This document shows positions 1 to 6,269 of a stretch of DNA of 8,587 nt, in pieces (the stretch's first letter is position 1; every line of letters starts with the position of its first letter). The translations under genes were made by a program, and so were the position numbers. The stretch is from a bacterium (GTDB lineage: Bacteria; Latescibacterota; UBA2968; UBA8231). The notes below the pieces were generated by a model that saw only the letters and a list, made by a program, of their open reading frames with translations, was not told the origin of the DNA and ran no database searches. The stretch spans positions 1 to 8,587 of the forward strand of contig JAQCJA010000169.1 in the NCBI GenBank assembly GCA_027593305.1, given 5' to 3'.

Positions 1-540
1 GCCGATGGTGCCCCGATTGTGCGTCACCTGCTGGGCGTAGGTAGCAGCCATCGCCTCCAGCCGTTCGGTCAGTGCCGAACTGTGTCGATGCATGGCAAGC
101 AGGTAGGCGAACTGGCTGGACAACTCGGCGAACAGCGCTACTTCGCGGCCGCCCCCTTCGTTGATGGTCGCCGCCTTCACGCCATTGCCGAAACTGGCTC
201 CCTCACGGGTGACGATGGTGCCAACGTCGGTGAGGATGGCCCCGTCCGCGATTTCGTAGTTGGCAATATGGCTGCCCACACGGGCGATCAGCACGTCATC
301 GCCGATGACGCAGTTGATCAGCGTCGCATCCGTCAGGGCCGCGGGACGTCGGACACCACCCTCCAGATCCACGTAGCCCGTCAGGCGACCCAGGCGCATC
401 TGGCCGCCGAACTGCACGTTGCGCACCCGCTCGGCGTCGAAGCCGTCGGCGACGCGGACATCGGCCCAATTTTCGGCGCTGCATCCGCGCTGTTCGAGAC
501 GCTGAATCTGTTCAGGGGACAGCGGTAGATGGTCGCTCAT
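1..540 (-). CDS. DUF4954 family protein, N-terminal part (runs off left edge)
   Basis: This minus-strand gene starts at an ATG (538-540) with GGAG six bases upstream and stays open to the window edge, giving 180 codons. The N-terminus (LSPEQIQRLEQRGCSAENW, residues 7-25) is followed by a segment with hexapeptide-like character: INCVIGDDVLI (75-85), IANYEIADGAILTD (92-105) and SFGNGVKAATINEGGGREV (116-134). From memory this matches DUF4954 proteins of Bacteroidota and relatives, which are usually more than 600 residues long and have a left-handed beta-helix related to sugar acyltransferases and nucleotidyltransferases. No activity is established for the family as far as I know. The C-terminal two thirds lie outside the window, so catalytic residues cannot be judged. 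It is transcribed away from the nagB cluster and may share its control region. The family call rests on recalled motifs, not a search. Confidence 0.72.
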   Translation of the reverse strand, partial: MSDHLPLSPEQIQRLEQRGCSAENWADVRVADGFDAERVRNVQFGGQMRLGRLTGYVDLEGGVRRPAALTDATLINCVIGDDVLIARVGSHIANYEIADGAILTDVGTIVTREGASFGNGVKAATINEGGGREVALFAELSSQFAYLLAMHRHSSALTERLEAMAATYAQQVTHNRGTIG

Positions 541-635
541 CAAGGGCTCCGCAATGGACTGGGTTGGCGCAAAAGGTGATGTTGCTAACTGGTGCGGAAA
601 GTAGCCGGGCCGCAGACAGGCGGCAACCGGACACG

Positions 636-662
636 CCCCCTGTGACGAGGGGGAGCAGGGGG
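636..662. repeat. GC-rich inverted repeat with two alternative right arms
   Basis: CCCCCT (636-641) can pair with AGGGGG at 648-653 (6-nt loop) or with a second AGGGGG at 657-662 (15-nt loop). A T6 run (667-672) begins four bases after the second arm. The two pairings exclude each other, as in an attenuator, but the best plus-strand promoter lies downstream of it. It could therefore be a protein-binding site or belong to another transcript. It sits in the 205-bp divergent spacer between the DUF4954 gene and nagB. Confidence 0.4.
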
Positions 663-670
663 TGGATTTT

Positions 671-699
671 TTGCCCGGAACCTGGTGTTTGTAGATTAT
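671..699 (+). promoter_or_regulatory. Candidate sigma70-like promoter for nagB cluster
   Basis: TTGCCC (671-676) and GATTAT (694-699) are separated by exactly 17 bp, each matching four of six consensus positions. Initiation near 706 would leave a leader of about 40 nt before the nagB ATG at 746. The match is modest and the host's sigma consensus is unknown. No comparably good minus-strand promoter was found for the DUF4954 gene. Confidence 0.3.
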
Positions 700-745
700 C
701 CCCCCATCAGCCCCTTCCACCTCAAACAGGACATCAACGACTGCC

Positions 746-1492
746 ATGTCTGGGAATATCAAACTGCAGATCTGCGACTCCGCCGCTGCTGTGGCCACCG
801 CCGCCGCTACCGCCTTCGCCGATCTGATCCGCACACGCCCGGATGCCGTCATCGGACTGGCCACCGGATCCACACCCGAAGCGACGTACACCGAAATGGC
901 GCGCATGCACAAGGACGAGGGCCTCACCATGGCCGGTGTTACCTCCTTCAATCTCGATGAGTACTGGGGTCTGGGTGGCGACCACGAACAGAGTTATCGC
1001 TACTTCATGAATGACCGACTCTTCCGTCATGTCGACATCCATCCCTGGAATACGCACGTACTGAACGGCAAGGCCCGCTTTCCCGCCCTGGAGTGTCGTT
1101 CCTTCGAGGACCGCATCCTCGCCGCCGGCGGCGTCGATCTGTGGCTCCTCGGCATCGGCGGCAACGGGCATATCGCCTTCAACGAGCCGGGCAGCTCCGT
1201 GGATTCGCGCACCCGGCTCGTCAGCCTGACACAGGAAACCATCGATGCCAACAGTGACGGCCGGTTCTTTTCCGATCCCTCCGAGGTGCCACGCTGCGCC
1301 TTGTCTGCCGGGATCGGCACCATTCGCGAAGCCCGGGCTCTGATCCTGCTTGCCACCGGGGCGAAGAAGGCCGATGCCATTGCCGCAGCCGTGGAGGGGC
1401 CCTTCAGCCCCGATTGCCCCTCGAGCCTGCTGCAGGATCACCCGGAGTGCACATTCATCATCGACGCCGCCGCGGCGTCGATGCTCACATAG
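746..1492 (+). CDS. nagB: Glucosamine-6-phosphate deaminase
   Basis: This cytosolic enzyme converts glucosamine 6-phosphate to fructose 6-phosphate and ammonia, the last committed step of amino-sugar catabolism. The 248-residue protein is within the usual size for single-domain NagB. Visible motifs are the phosphate loop GLATGSTPEATY (37-48), FNLDEYWGL (68-76) with the proton-transfer Asp71, the active-site loop GIGGNGHIAFNEPGSS (136-151) with His142 and Glu147, and the late TGAKKA segment (204-209). Asn140 stands where E. coli has Asp141; as I recall, Asn is common there in Gram-positive-type NagB. The ATG at 746 is the only reasonable start, but its ribosome-binding site is poor (AGGA at 728-731, 14 bases away). 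The ACP gene begins 28 bp after its stop, so the two are probably cotranscribed. E. coli residues of the allosteric GlcNAc6P site were not assessed. Confidence 0.95.
   Translation: MSGNIKLQICDSAAAVATAAATAFADLIRTRPDAVIGLATGSTPEATYTEMARMHKDEGLTMAGVTSFNLDEYWGLGGDHEQSYRYFMNDRLFRHVDIHPWNTHVLNGKARFPALECRSFEDRILAAGGVDLWLLGIGGNGHIAFNEPGSSVDSRTRLVSLTQETIDANSDGRFFSDPSEVPRCALSAGIGTIREARALILLATGAKKADAIAAAVEGPFSPDCPSSLLQDHPECTFIIDAAAASMLT
1461..1481 (+). repeat. Palindrome at the 3' end of nagB
   Basis: A 21-base perfect palindrome with 10-base arms around a single central base lies inside the last codons of nagB (encoding roughly IIDAAAA) and ends nine bases before the stop codon. As RNA it would form a GC-rich hairpin of about 9 bp with a tight loop. 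No U-tract follows, so it is not a standard intrinsic terminator. It might stabilise the upstream message or lower expression between nagB and the ACP, or be a chance product of alanine codons in GC-rich DNA. Confidence 0.4.
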
Positions 1493-1511
1493 GGTCGAAG
1501 CTCACCTAGGG
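1483..1511 (+). repeat. Imperfect 12-bp direct repeat at the nagB/ACP junction
   Basis: GCTCACATAGGG (1483-1494) recurs as GCTCACCTAGGG (1500-1511), 11 of 12 identical with a 17-bp period. The first copy contains the nagB stop and the second supplies the G-rich ribosome-binding site of the ACP gene. A small tandem duplication that created the junction is a simple explanation. Confidence 0.45.
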
Positions 1512-1520
1512 GGGACACAG

Positions 1521-1763
1521 ATGCAGCGCGACGACGTCAAGCAGCGGGTGTACAAGGTTATTGCCAAGGTGCTCAAGATTGACACGGGACAGATCGAAGA
1601 GAGCCATTCCTTCAGTGCCGACCTCGGCGCCGAGTCGGTGCAGTCGGTTGAATTGATGGCCGGCTTCGAAGAGGAGTTCGACATCGAGATGGACGAGGAT
1701 GAGGCCCTGGGTGTACAGGACGTGGGTGGGGCGATCGACTTCATCGGCAAACACCTGGACTGA
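1521..1763 (+). CDS. Acyl carrier protein
   Basis: An 80-residue, acidic, helical protein of typical ACP length. The attachment motif DLGAESVQSVELMAGFEEEF (residues 34-53) is clear. Ser39 is the expected 4'-phosphopantetheine site, with ESV instead of the usual DSL of fatty-acid ACPs, followed by the acidic recognition helix. ACPs carry acyl groups as thioesters in the cytosol for fatty-acid, lipid A, polyketide or other acyl-transfer enzymes. The start is fixed by a strong G-rich ribosome-binding site (AGGGGGGA, 1508-1515) five bases before the ATG. No fatty-acid synthesis genes (fabD, fabG, fabF) adjoin it; its neighbours are nagB and a Re-citrate-synthase-like gene. This suggests a dedicated ACP for a local pathway rather than the housekeeping AcpP, although a displaced housekeeping copy cannot be ruled out. 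Confidence 0.9.
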   Translation: MQRDDVKQRVYKVIAKVLKIDTGQIEESHSFSADLGAESVQSVELMAGFEEEFDIEMDEDEALGVQDVGGAIDFIGKHLD

Positions 1764-1772
1764 GTCGGCGTC

Positions 1773-1799
1773 GGCGTCGGAGCGAGCCTCTCCGGCGCC
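1773..1799 (+). terminator. Strong hairpin just after the ACP gene, no U-tract
   Basis: GGCGTCGGAG (1773-1782) pairs with CTCCGGCGCC (1790-1799) over ten base pairs with one G-U wobble and a 7-nt loop, starting ten bases after the ACP stop codon. No run of U follows, so efficient intrinsic termination is doubtful. It could be a partial terminator, a Rho or pause signal, or a 3'-end stabiliser separating nagB-ACP expression from the next gene. The left arm overlaps a short tandem repeat (GTCGGC units, 1764-1780). Confidence 0.4.
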
Positions 1800-1845
1800 A
1801 CCCCGACGGGCTCGATTCCGGTTGCGACGCACAGCTTGCGTGGGA

Positions 1846-1877
1846 TTGACAGGGATGGGCAAGAGTGAAGCTGACAT
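1846..1877 (+). promoter_or_regulatory. Possible internal promoter upstream of the Re-citrate-synthase-like gene
   Basis: A perfect -35 hexamer TTGACA lies at 1846-1851 in the 128-bp gap after the ACP gene. The best -10-like hexamer, TGACAT (1872-1877), matches only three of six positions at a long 20-bp spacing, and the 17-bp position reads AGCTGA. Transcription from here is possible but weakly supported. Confidence 0.2.
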
Positions 1878-1891
1878 AGGGAGCTTATGAG

Positions 1892-3268
1892 ATGAGTGCC
1901 AAGTATGAATTGCAGGAAACGGTCGAGCCCAATCTGCTCGACGACATGTTTGACTATTCGCTGCCACCGAAGATCCAGTTCGATGGTCCGCAGGTAGAGG
2001 AGATCGATGGCAAGCAGGTGATCTTCGACCCAAAGGAGGCCCTGGCACGGGATCTGGTGATCACGGATACAACCTTCCGTGATGGACAGCAGGCCCGACC
2101 CCCGTACACGGTGGAACAGCAGGTCAAGTTGTTCGACATGCTCGCCAAACTGGGCGGTCCCAAGGGGGTCATCCGCCAGACCGAGTTTTTTCTCTACACG
2201 GCCAACGATCGCAAGGCCCTGGATGACTGCCGTGCCCTGGGGCACAAGTATCCCGAGGTGACTTCGTGGATCCGTGCGGACAAGGGTGACTTTCGCCTGG
2301 TGAAGGATGCGCAGGTCAAGGAAACGGGGTTGCTGACACCCTCCTCCGATTACCACATCTTCTACAAGCTGAAGAAGAATCGCCGCAAGGCCTTCGATGA
2401 CTACATCGAGGTTATCGATGCGGCATGGGACGCCGGGATCCGCCCGCGTGTGCATCTGGAGGACGTGACCCGCGCCGATTTCGATGGCTTTGTCATGCCC
2501 TACGTCGCCGAACTGAAGCGGCGTTCGGAACAGGTGCCGGCGGACATGCATGTGAAGATCCGTCTGTGCGATACCATGGGCTTTGGTGTGTCGACGCCCG
2601 GTGTCAAGCTGCCGCGCTCGATTCCCAAGATGATTCACCGCATGACGCACGACATCGGCATGCCGCCCGAGTGTCTTGAGTGGCATGGCCACAACGACTT
2701 CCACAAGGTGCACATCAACGGCGCCACGGCCTGGCTCTACGGCTGCAACGCCGTCAACACGACACTCTTCGGTTTCGGTGAGCGTACCGGCAATCCGCCG
2801 CTGGAGGGGGCCATCATCGAATACATCGCCCTCCATGGTGATCTGTGTGGCATCGATCTGATGATGGTGCAGGAACTGGCTCGCTACATGCAGTCCATCG
2901 GCGTCGACATCGCCCACAACTATCCTTTCGTGGGCCGTGATTTCAACACGACGCGCGCCGGCATTCATGCCGGTGGACTGCGGTCCGATGAGCGTATCTA
3001 CAATATCTTTGATACAACAAAGCTCTTCGGTCGCCCGCCGCGTGTGTCGATTACGGACAAATCCGGGGTCGACGGCGTGGCCCTGTGGGTCAATACATTT
3101 CTGGGACTCAAGGGGGACAGGAAGCTGTCGAAGATCAAGGTGCACAAAGTGGCGCGCTGGGTCATGGACCAGTACGAGGTCCACGGTCGAATGAGCGCCA
3201 TCACCGACGAGGAGCTGGCGGAGCAGGTCAAGGAACATCTGGCCGATCTTTATGCGGCTCGTGTCTGA
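1892..3268 (+). CDS. Re-citrate synthase-like DRE-TIM metallolyase
   Basis: A 458-residue enzyme of the DRE-TIM superfamily, which includes 2-isopropylmalate, homocitrate and Re-citrate synthases that condense an acyl-CoA with a 2-oxoacid using a divalent metal. The hallmark DTTFRDGQQARPPYTVEQQV (residues 59-78) holds Arg63-Asp64 of the active site. The metal-binding HxH is His265/His267 in EWHGHNDF, and FGERTGNPPLEGA (295-307) is the conserved glycine loop. The segments RPPYTVEQQV, EVTSWIRADKGDF (122-134) and PFVGRDFNTTRAGIHAGG (345-362) resemble, from memory, clostridial and deltaproteobacterial Re-citrate synthases more than LeuA. It ends without an obvious LeuA-type regulatory domain. Re-citrate synthase makes citrate from acetyl-CoA and oxaloacetate with Re stereochemistry. 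Start: ATG 1892 with AGGGAG (1878-1883) eight bases upstream. Exact substrates remain inferred; LeuA or homocitrate synthase activity is the alternative. Confidence 0.75.
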   Translation: MSAKYELQETVEPNLLDDMFDYSLPPKIQFDGPQVEEIDGKQVIFDPKEALARDLVITDTTFRDGQQARPPYTVEQQVKLFDMLAKLGGPKGVIRQTEFFLYTANDRKALDDCRALGHKYPEVTSWIRADKGDFRLVKDAQVKETGLLTPSSDYHIFYKLKKNRRKAFDDYIEVIDAAWDAGIRPRVHLEDVTRADFDGFVMPYVAELKRRSEQVPADMHVKIRLCDTMGFGVSTPGVKLPRSIPKMIHRMTHDIGMPPECLEWHGHNDFHKVHINGATAWLYGCNAVNTTLFGFGERTGNPPLEGAIIEYIALHGDLCGIDLMMVQELARYMQSIGVDIAHNYPFVGRDFNTTRAGIHAGGLRSDERIYNIFDTTKLFGRPPRVSITDKSGVDGVALWVNTFLGLKGDRKLSKIKVHKVARWVMDQYEVHGRMSAITDEELAEQVKEHLADLYAARV

Positions 3269-3304
3269 CGGCTGAGCCATCCGCACCACGCAGTGAAAAA
3301 CCAA

Positions 3305-3335
3305 CAGGCGTCAGGCCCATGGGGACTGGTGCCTG
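3305..3335 (+). promoter_or_regulatory. Hairpin in the gap before the NagB/PIG-L fusion gene
   Basis: CAGGCGTCAG (3305-3314) pairs with CTGGTGCCTG (3326-3335): ten pairs including two G-U wobbles, with an 11-nt loop. TTTT (3340-3343) follows after four bases, so it may be a weak terminator or attenuator. The loop contains the first in-frame ATG (3319-3321) of the downstream reading frame, while the GAGG at 3351-3354 stays free. This favours the TTG at 3361 as the true start. Confidence 0.4.
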
Positions 3336-3360
3336 TACCTTTTCATCCACGAGGCCAATC

Positions 3361-5709
3361 TTGACCGACGCTGATCTCACACCGGTGGAACGGCAGGCGC
3401 TGGTGCACTCGCCCCTGGCCTCTCTCTATGCGCCGGAAGAACGCATACCGACGCTGGTGGTGGACAACTTCCCCGCCCTCGGCAAGCTCGCTGCCCTGCG
3501 CTTCCTGGAGTGGGTACAGGGCAACCCCGAAGGGGTTGTGTCCCTGCCGACGGGCAAGACGCCGGAACATTTCATCCGCTGGGTGCAGCGTTTGCTGGCC
3601 AGTTGGGATACGCCTGAGATCCGCGGCGAACTCGAGGCATCCGGTGTTGATCCAGGGCGCAAGCCGCAGATGTCGGGACTGCACTTCGTGCAGATTGATG
3701 AGTTCTACCCGATTGAGCCGACACAGGCCAACAGTTTCTTCTCTTACTTGAAACGCTTCTATCTCGAAGGCTTCGGCCTGCGCGAAGAGCGGTCCTTGTT
3801 GATGGACTGCCGGCAGATCGGCCTGCAGAACGGGCAGACGTTGCAGTCGGTGTGGGGCGAAGAGGGCATCGTTGACCTGAGCCTGCGCTACCGCGCTGCT
3901 GCCAGTCATGTGGAGGCGACACGCAAACAGGTGCTATCGCGCGTGGATCAATGGTGTCAGCAGTATGAGGACCGCATCCGGGCTCTCGGCGGCATCGGCT
4001 TCTTTCTCGGTGGCATCGGCCCGGACGGGCACATCGGCTTCAATGTGCGGGGCTCCGATCACCGCTCCACGACGCGCCTGACGGCGGTCAACTACGAAAC
4101 CCAGGCCGCCGCTGCCGGTGATCTGGGTGGCATCGAGGTGGCCAGCAAGAGACTCGTGATCACCATCGGCCTGGGCACGATCACCGCCAATCCCGGGGCC
4201 TGCGCCATCATCATCGCTGCCGGCGAGTCCAAGGCGCGGATCATTGCCGACGCCATCCAGCAGGAACCGGACATCGACTTTCCGGCAACGGCTCTGCACG
4301 CGTTGCCCATGGCCCGCTTCTACATCACCACGGGGGCGGCCAAGCTCCTGGGTCGCCGTCGGCTGGAACGGATCGAACAGGCTGCCACCATCTCGACGGA
4401 GATGGCGGAACGAATCGTTGTCGACCTGGCTGTATCCCGCAACTGCAAGGTTGTCGACCTGACGGCGGACATGTTCGCCGCCGATCCCGAAGCCGCTGCG
4501 TTGCTGGCGAAGTGGCCCGCCGGTCGGGAGAGCCTCACGGAAATGGTGCGCGACCGAATCGTGGCCAAAATCGAGCGTGGTTCGCAGACGCTTTCGGACA
4601 CGCGCTTCCTGCACACGGAGCCGCACCACGACGATCTGATGCTCGGTTACCTGCCGTACATCGTGCGGCACACGCGCGACGCGAGCAATACGCACTACTT
4701 CGCCTGTCTCACGGGTGGCTTCACGGCCGTGACGAATCGGCTCATCCTCGGCTACGTCAAGCAACTGGCGTCGCGCCTGGACAGCGATGACTTTGTCCGC
4801 CTGTGGGCGGCCGGGTATTTTGAACCGGACAGCCTCGAGGGCCGCAATCGCGACGTGTGGCAGTACCTGGATGGGGTCGCCGCCGCCCGTGAGGATGCGC
4901 GGGATGAGGGTGCGGCCCGGCGCTTTCTGCGCAACCTGATCGCCAACTACGGTGACAGCAGTCGCGACGCGGTGCGGTCCCGCCTTGGTGCCCTGCGAAC
5001 CTATTTCGCCAGTCGTCACCCGGGCCAGAAGGACGCCGACGATGTGCAGCGGCTCAAGTCGATGTGCCGCGAGTGGGAAGCCGAATGTATCTGGGGTTAT
5101 TTCGGCTGGGACTGTTCACACATCCTGCATCTGCGCCTCGGGTTCTACACGGGAGACATCTTTACGCCCGAGCCGACTGTGGAAAAGGATGTGCTGCCCG
5201 TGATGCAGCTGTTGCAGTCAACGACACCTGACGTGGTCAGCGTCGCCCTCGATCCCGAAGCCAGCGGCCCGGATACGCACTACAAGGTTCTGCAGTCGAT
5301 CGCCGAGGCCCTGCGGCGTCACGAAACGGCCACGGGCCGCAGTGACATCCGGGTCTGGGGCTATCGCAACGTCTGGTATCGGTTCCATCCCAGTGAGGCA
5401 AACATCTTTGTCCCCGTATCACTGAATATGTTTGCCATCATGCACAACGCCTTCATGAACAGTTTCGTTTCTCAGAAGGACGCATCTTTCCCCAGTCCCG
5501 AGCACGACGGACCCTTCTCCGAACTGGCCCAGCGTGTGCAGGTCGAGCAGTACGAGAAGATCAAGATCTGCCTGGGCCGTGAATGGTTTCACGAGCATCC
5601 GAGCGCGCTGATTCGTGGCACGCGCGGACTCGTCTACCTCAATGAGATGGAACTGTCAGCATTCTACGAACGCAGCCGTCAGCTGAAGTTGGCCGCCGAG
5701 GCTGGTTGA
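3361..5709 (+). CDS. Fusion of NagB-like sugar-phosphate isomerase/deaminase and PIG-L/LmbE-type deacetylase
   Basis: A 782-residue two-domain protein. The N-terminal half has a NagB fold signature: SLPTGKTP (61-68, the phosphate loop), QIDEFYP (111-117), GGIGPDGHIGFNVRGSD (217-233) and AAGESKAR (286-293). Asp222 and His224 of the ring-opening site are present, but the Glu equivalent to E. coli Glu148 is Val229. From about residue 400 it resembles PIG-L/LmbE zinc deacetylases: EPHHDD (420-425) supplies His422, Asp424 and Asp425, and GPDTHYK (636-642) supplies a second histidine, His640. PIG-L enzymes remove N-acetyl groups from GlcNAc-type substrates, so a deacetylase-deaminase is plausible; related fusions are recalled in Bacteroidota and Planctomycetota-like genomes. 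TTG 3361 is chosen because GAGG lies six bases upstream and the codons before it look atypical. ATG 3319 would add 14 residues. The ferritin gene follows 23 bp later. Confidence 0.8.
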   Translation: MTDADLTPVERQALVHSPLASLYAPEERIPTLVVDNFPALGKLAALRFLEWVQGNPEGVVSLPTGKTPEHFIRWVQRLLASWDTPEIRGELEASGVDPGRKPQMSGLHFVQIDEFYPIEPTQANSFFSYLKRFYLEGFGLREERSLLMDCRQIGLQNGQTLQSVWGEEGIVDLSLRYRAAASHVEATRKQVLSRVDQWCQQYEDRIRALGGIGFFLGGIGPDGHIGFNVRGSDHRSTTRLTAVNYETQAAAAGDLGGIEVASKRLVITIGLGTITANPGACAIIIAAGESKARIIADAIQQEPDIDFPATALHALPMARFYITTGAAKLLGRRRLERIEQAATISTEMAERIVVDLAVSRNCKVVDLTADMFAADPEAAALLAKWPAGRESLTEMVRDRIVAKIERGSQTLSDTRFLHTEPHHDDLMLGYLPYIVRHTRDASNTHYFACLTGGFTAVTNRLILGYVKQLASRLDSDDFVRLWAAGYFEPDSLEGRNRDVWQYLDGVAAAREDARDEGAARRFLRNLIANYGDSSRDAVRSRLGALRTYFASRHPGQKDADDVQRLKSMCREWEAECIWGYFGWDCSHILHLRLGFYTGDIFTPEPTVEKDVLPVMQLLQSTTPDVVSVALDPEASGPDTHYKVLQSIAEALRRHETATGRSDIRVWGYRNVWYRFHPSEANIFVPVSLNMFAIMHNAFMNSFVSQKDASFPSPEHDGPFSELAQRVQVEQYEKIKICLGREWFHEHPSALIRGTRGLVYLNEMELSAFYERSRQLKLAAEAG

Positions 5710-5732
5710 CCTTTTACCGAAAGAGACAGAAA

Positions 5733-6251
5733 ATGCTGAGCAAGACAATGGCAACGGCCCTCAACGGGCAGGTCAACGTCGAATTGCAGTCCGCCTACCA
5801 ATACCTGGCAATGTCGGCATTCTTTGAGTCGACAGATCTGAAGGGCTTCGCCCATTGGATGCGGATTCAGTACCAGGAGGAGCGGGCCCACGCGCTGAAG
5901 ATGTACGACTTCATCCACGACCGGGACGGCGAGGTCCTGCTATTGCCCGTGGCGGCACCGGTGACGAAGTGGGATTCAGCGACGGCGACGTTTGCTGCGG
6001 CACTGGCGAACGAGCGCAACAACAGCGCCAAGATCGACGAGCTCTGTGAGTTGGCCATGGCCGAAAAGGACCATGCCTCCCTGGCCTTTCTGCAATGGTT
6101 TGTCACCGAGCAGGTCGAGGAGGAGTCCGTCGCTCGCGACCTGCTGCGCAAGCTGGAGATGGTCGCCGAAAGCAATGCAGGGCTGTTCATGATGGACCAG
6201 GAACTGGCGGCCCGACCGATGCCTCCGGAAGCGGCCGCACCGACGCCCTGA
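5733..6251 (+). CDS. ftnA: Bacterial non-heme ferritin
   Basis: A 172-residue iron-storage ferritin that oxidises Fe(II) and stores the mineral inside a 24-subunit cytosolic shell. Residues line up with the E. coli FtnA numbering as I recall it: Glu17, Tyr24, Glu50, His53, Glu94, Gln127 and Glu130, so the dinuclear ferroxidase centre and the third iron site appear intact. Typical stretches are NVELQSAYQYLAMSAF (15-30), YQEERAHALKMYDF (47-60) and FVTEQVEEE (123-131). The C-terminus ends in a short Ala/Pro-rich tail (RPMPPEAAAPTP). There is no heme-ligand evidence for a bacterioferritin. The ATG at 5733 is preferred over the upstream TTG at 5706, which would overlap the preceding stop; its ribosome-binding site is only a purine-rich AGAGA. 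It lies 23 bp after the fusion gene, so cotranscription is likely, though no functional link is evident. No Fur-like box was recognised. Confidence 0.93.
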   Translation: MLSKTMATALNGQVNVELQSAYQYLAMSAFFESTDLKGFAHWMRIQYQEERAHALKMYDFIHDRDGEVLLLPVAAPVTKWDSATATFAAALANERNNSAKIDELCELAMAEKDHASLAFLQWFVTEQVEEESVARDLLRKLEMVAESNAGLFMMDQELAARPMPPEAAAPTP

Positions 6252-6269
6252 GCAGCGGGACCGGCGCAG

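Noticed and set aside
19..528. A 169-codon plus-strand frame at the left end
   Set aside because: The minus strand gives a DUF4954-like N-terminus with a good ribosome-binding site. The plus frame has no family resemblance.
1502..3304. A 600-codon open frame on the minus strand opposite the ACP and Re-citrate-synthase-like genes
   Set aside because: It is antisense to genes with clear catalytic motifs, has no recognisable domain, and is rich in His, Arg and Val as expected from the complement of GC-rich coding DNA.
3085..3318. Extension of the fusion gene upstream to 3085
   Set aside because: It would overlap the end of the Re-citrate-synthase-like gene by over 180 bases, and the extra residues are Gly/Arg/Ser-rich with no conserved features.
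3934..5019. A 361-codon minus-strand frame inside the fusion gene
   Set aside because: It lies entirely opposite the NagB-like and PIG-L-like domains, whose motifs are intact, and has no recognisable motif of its own.
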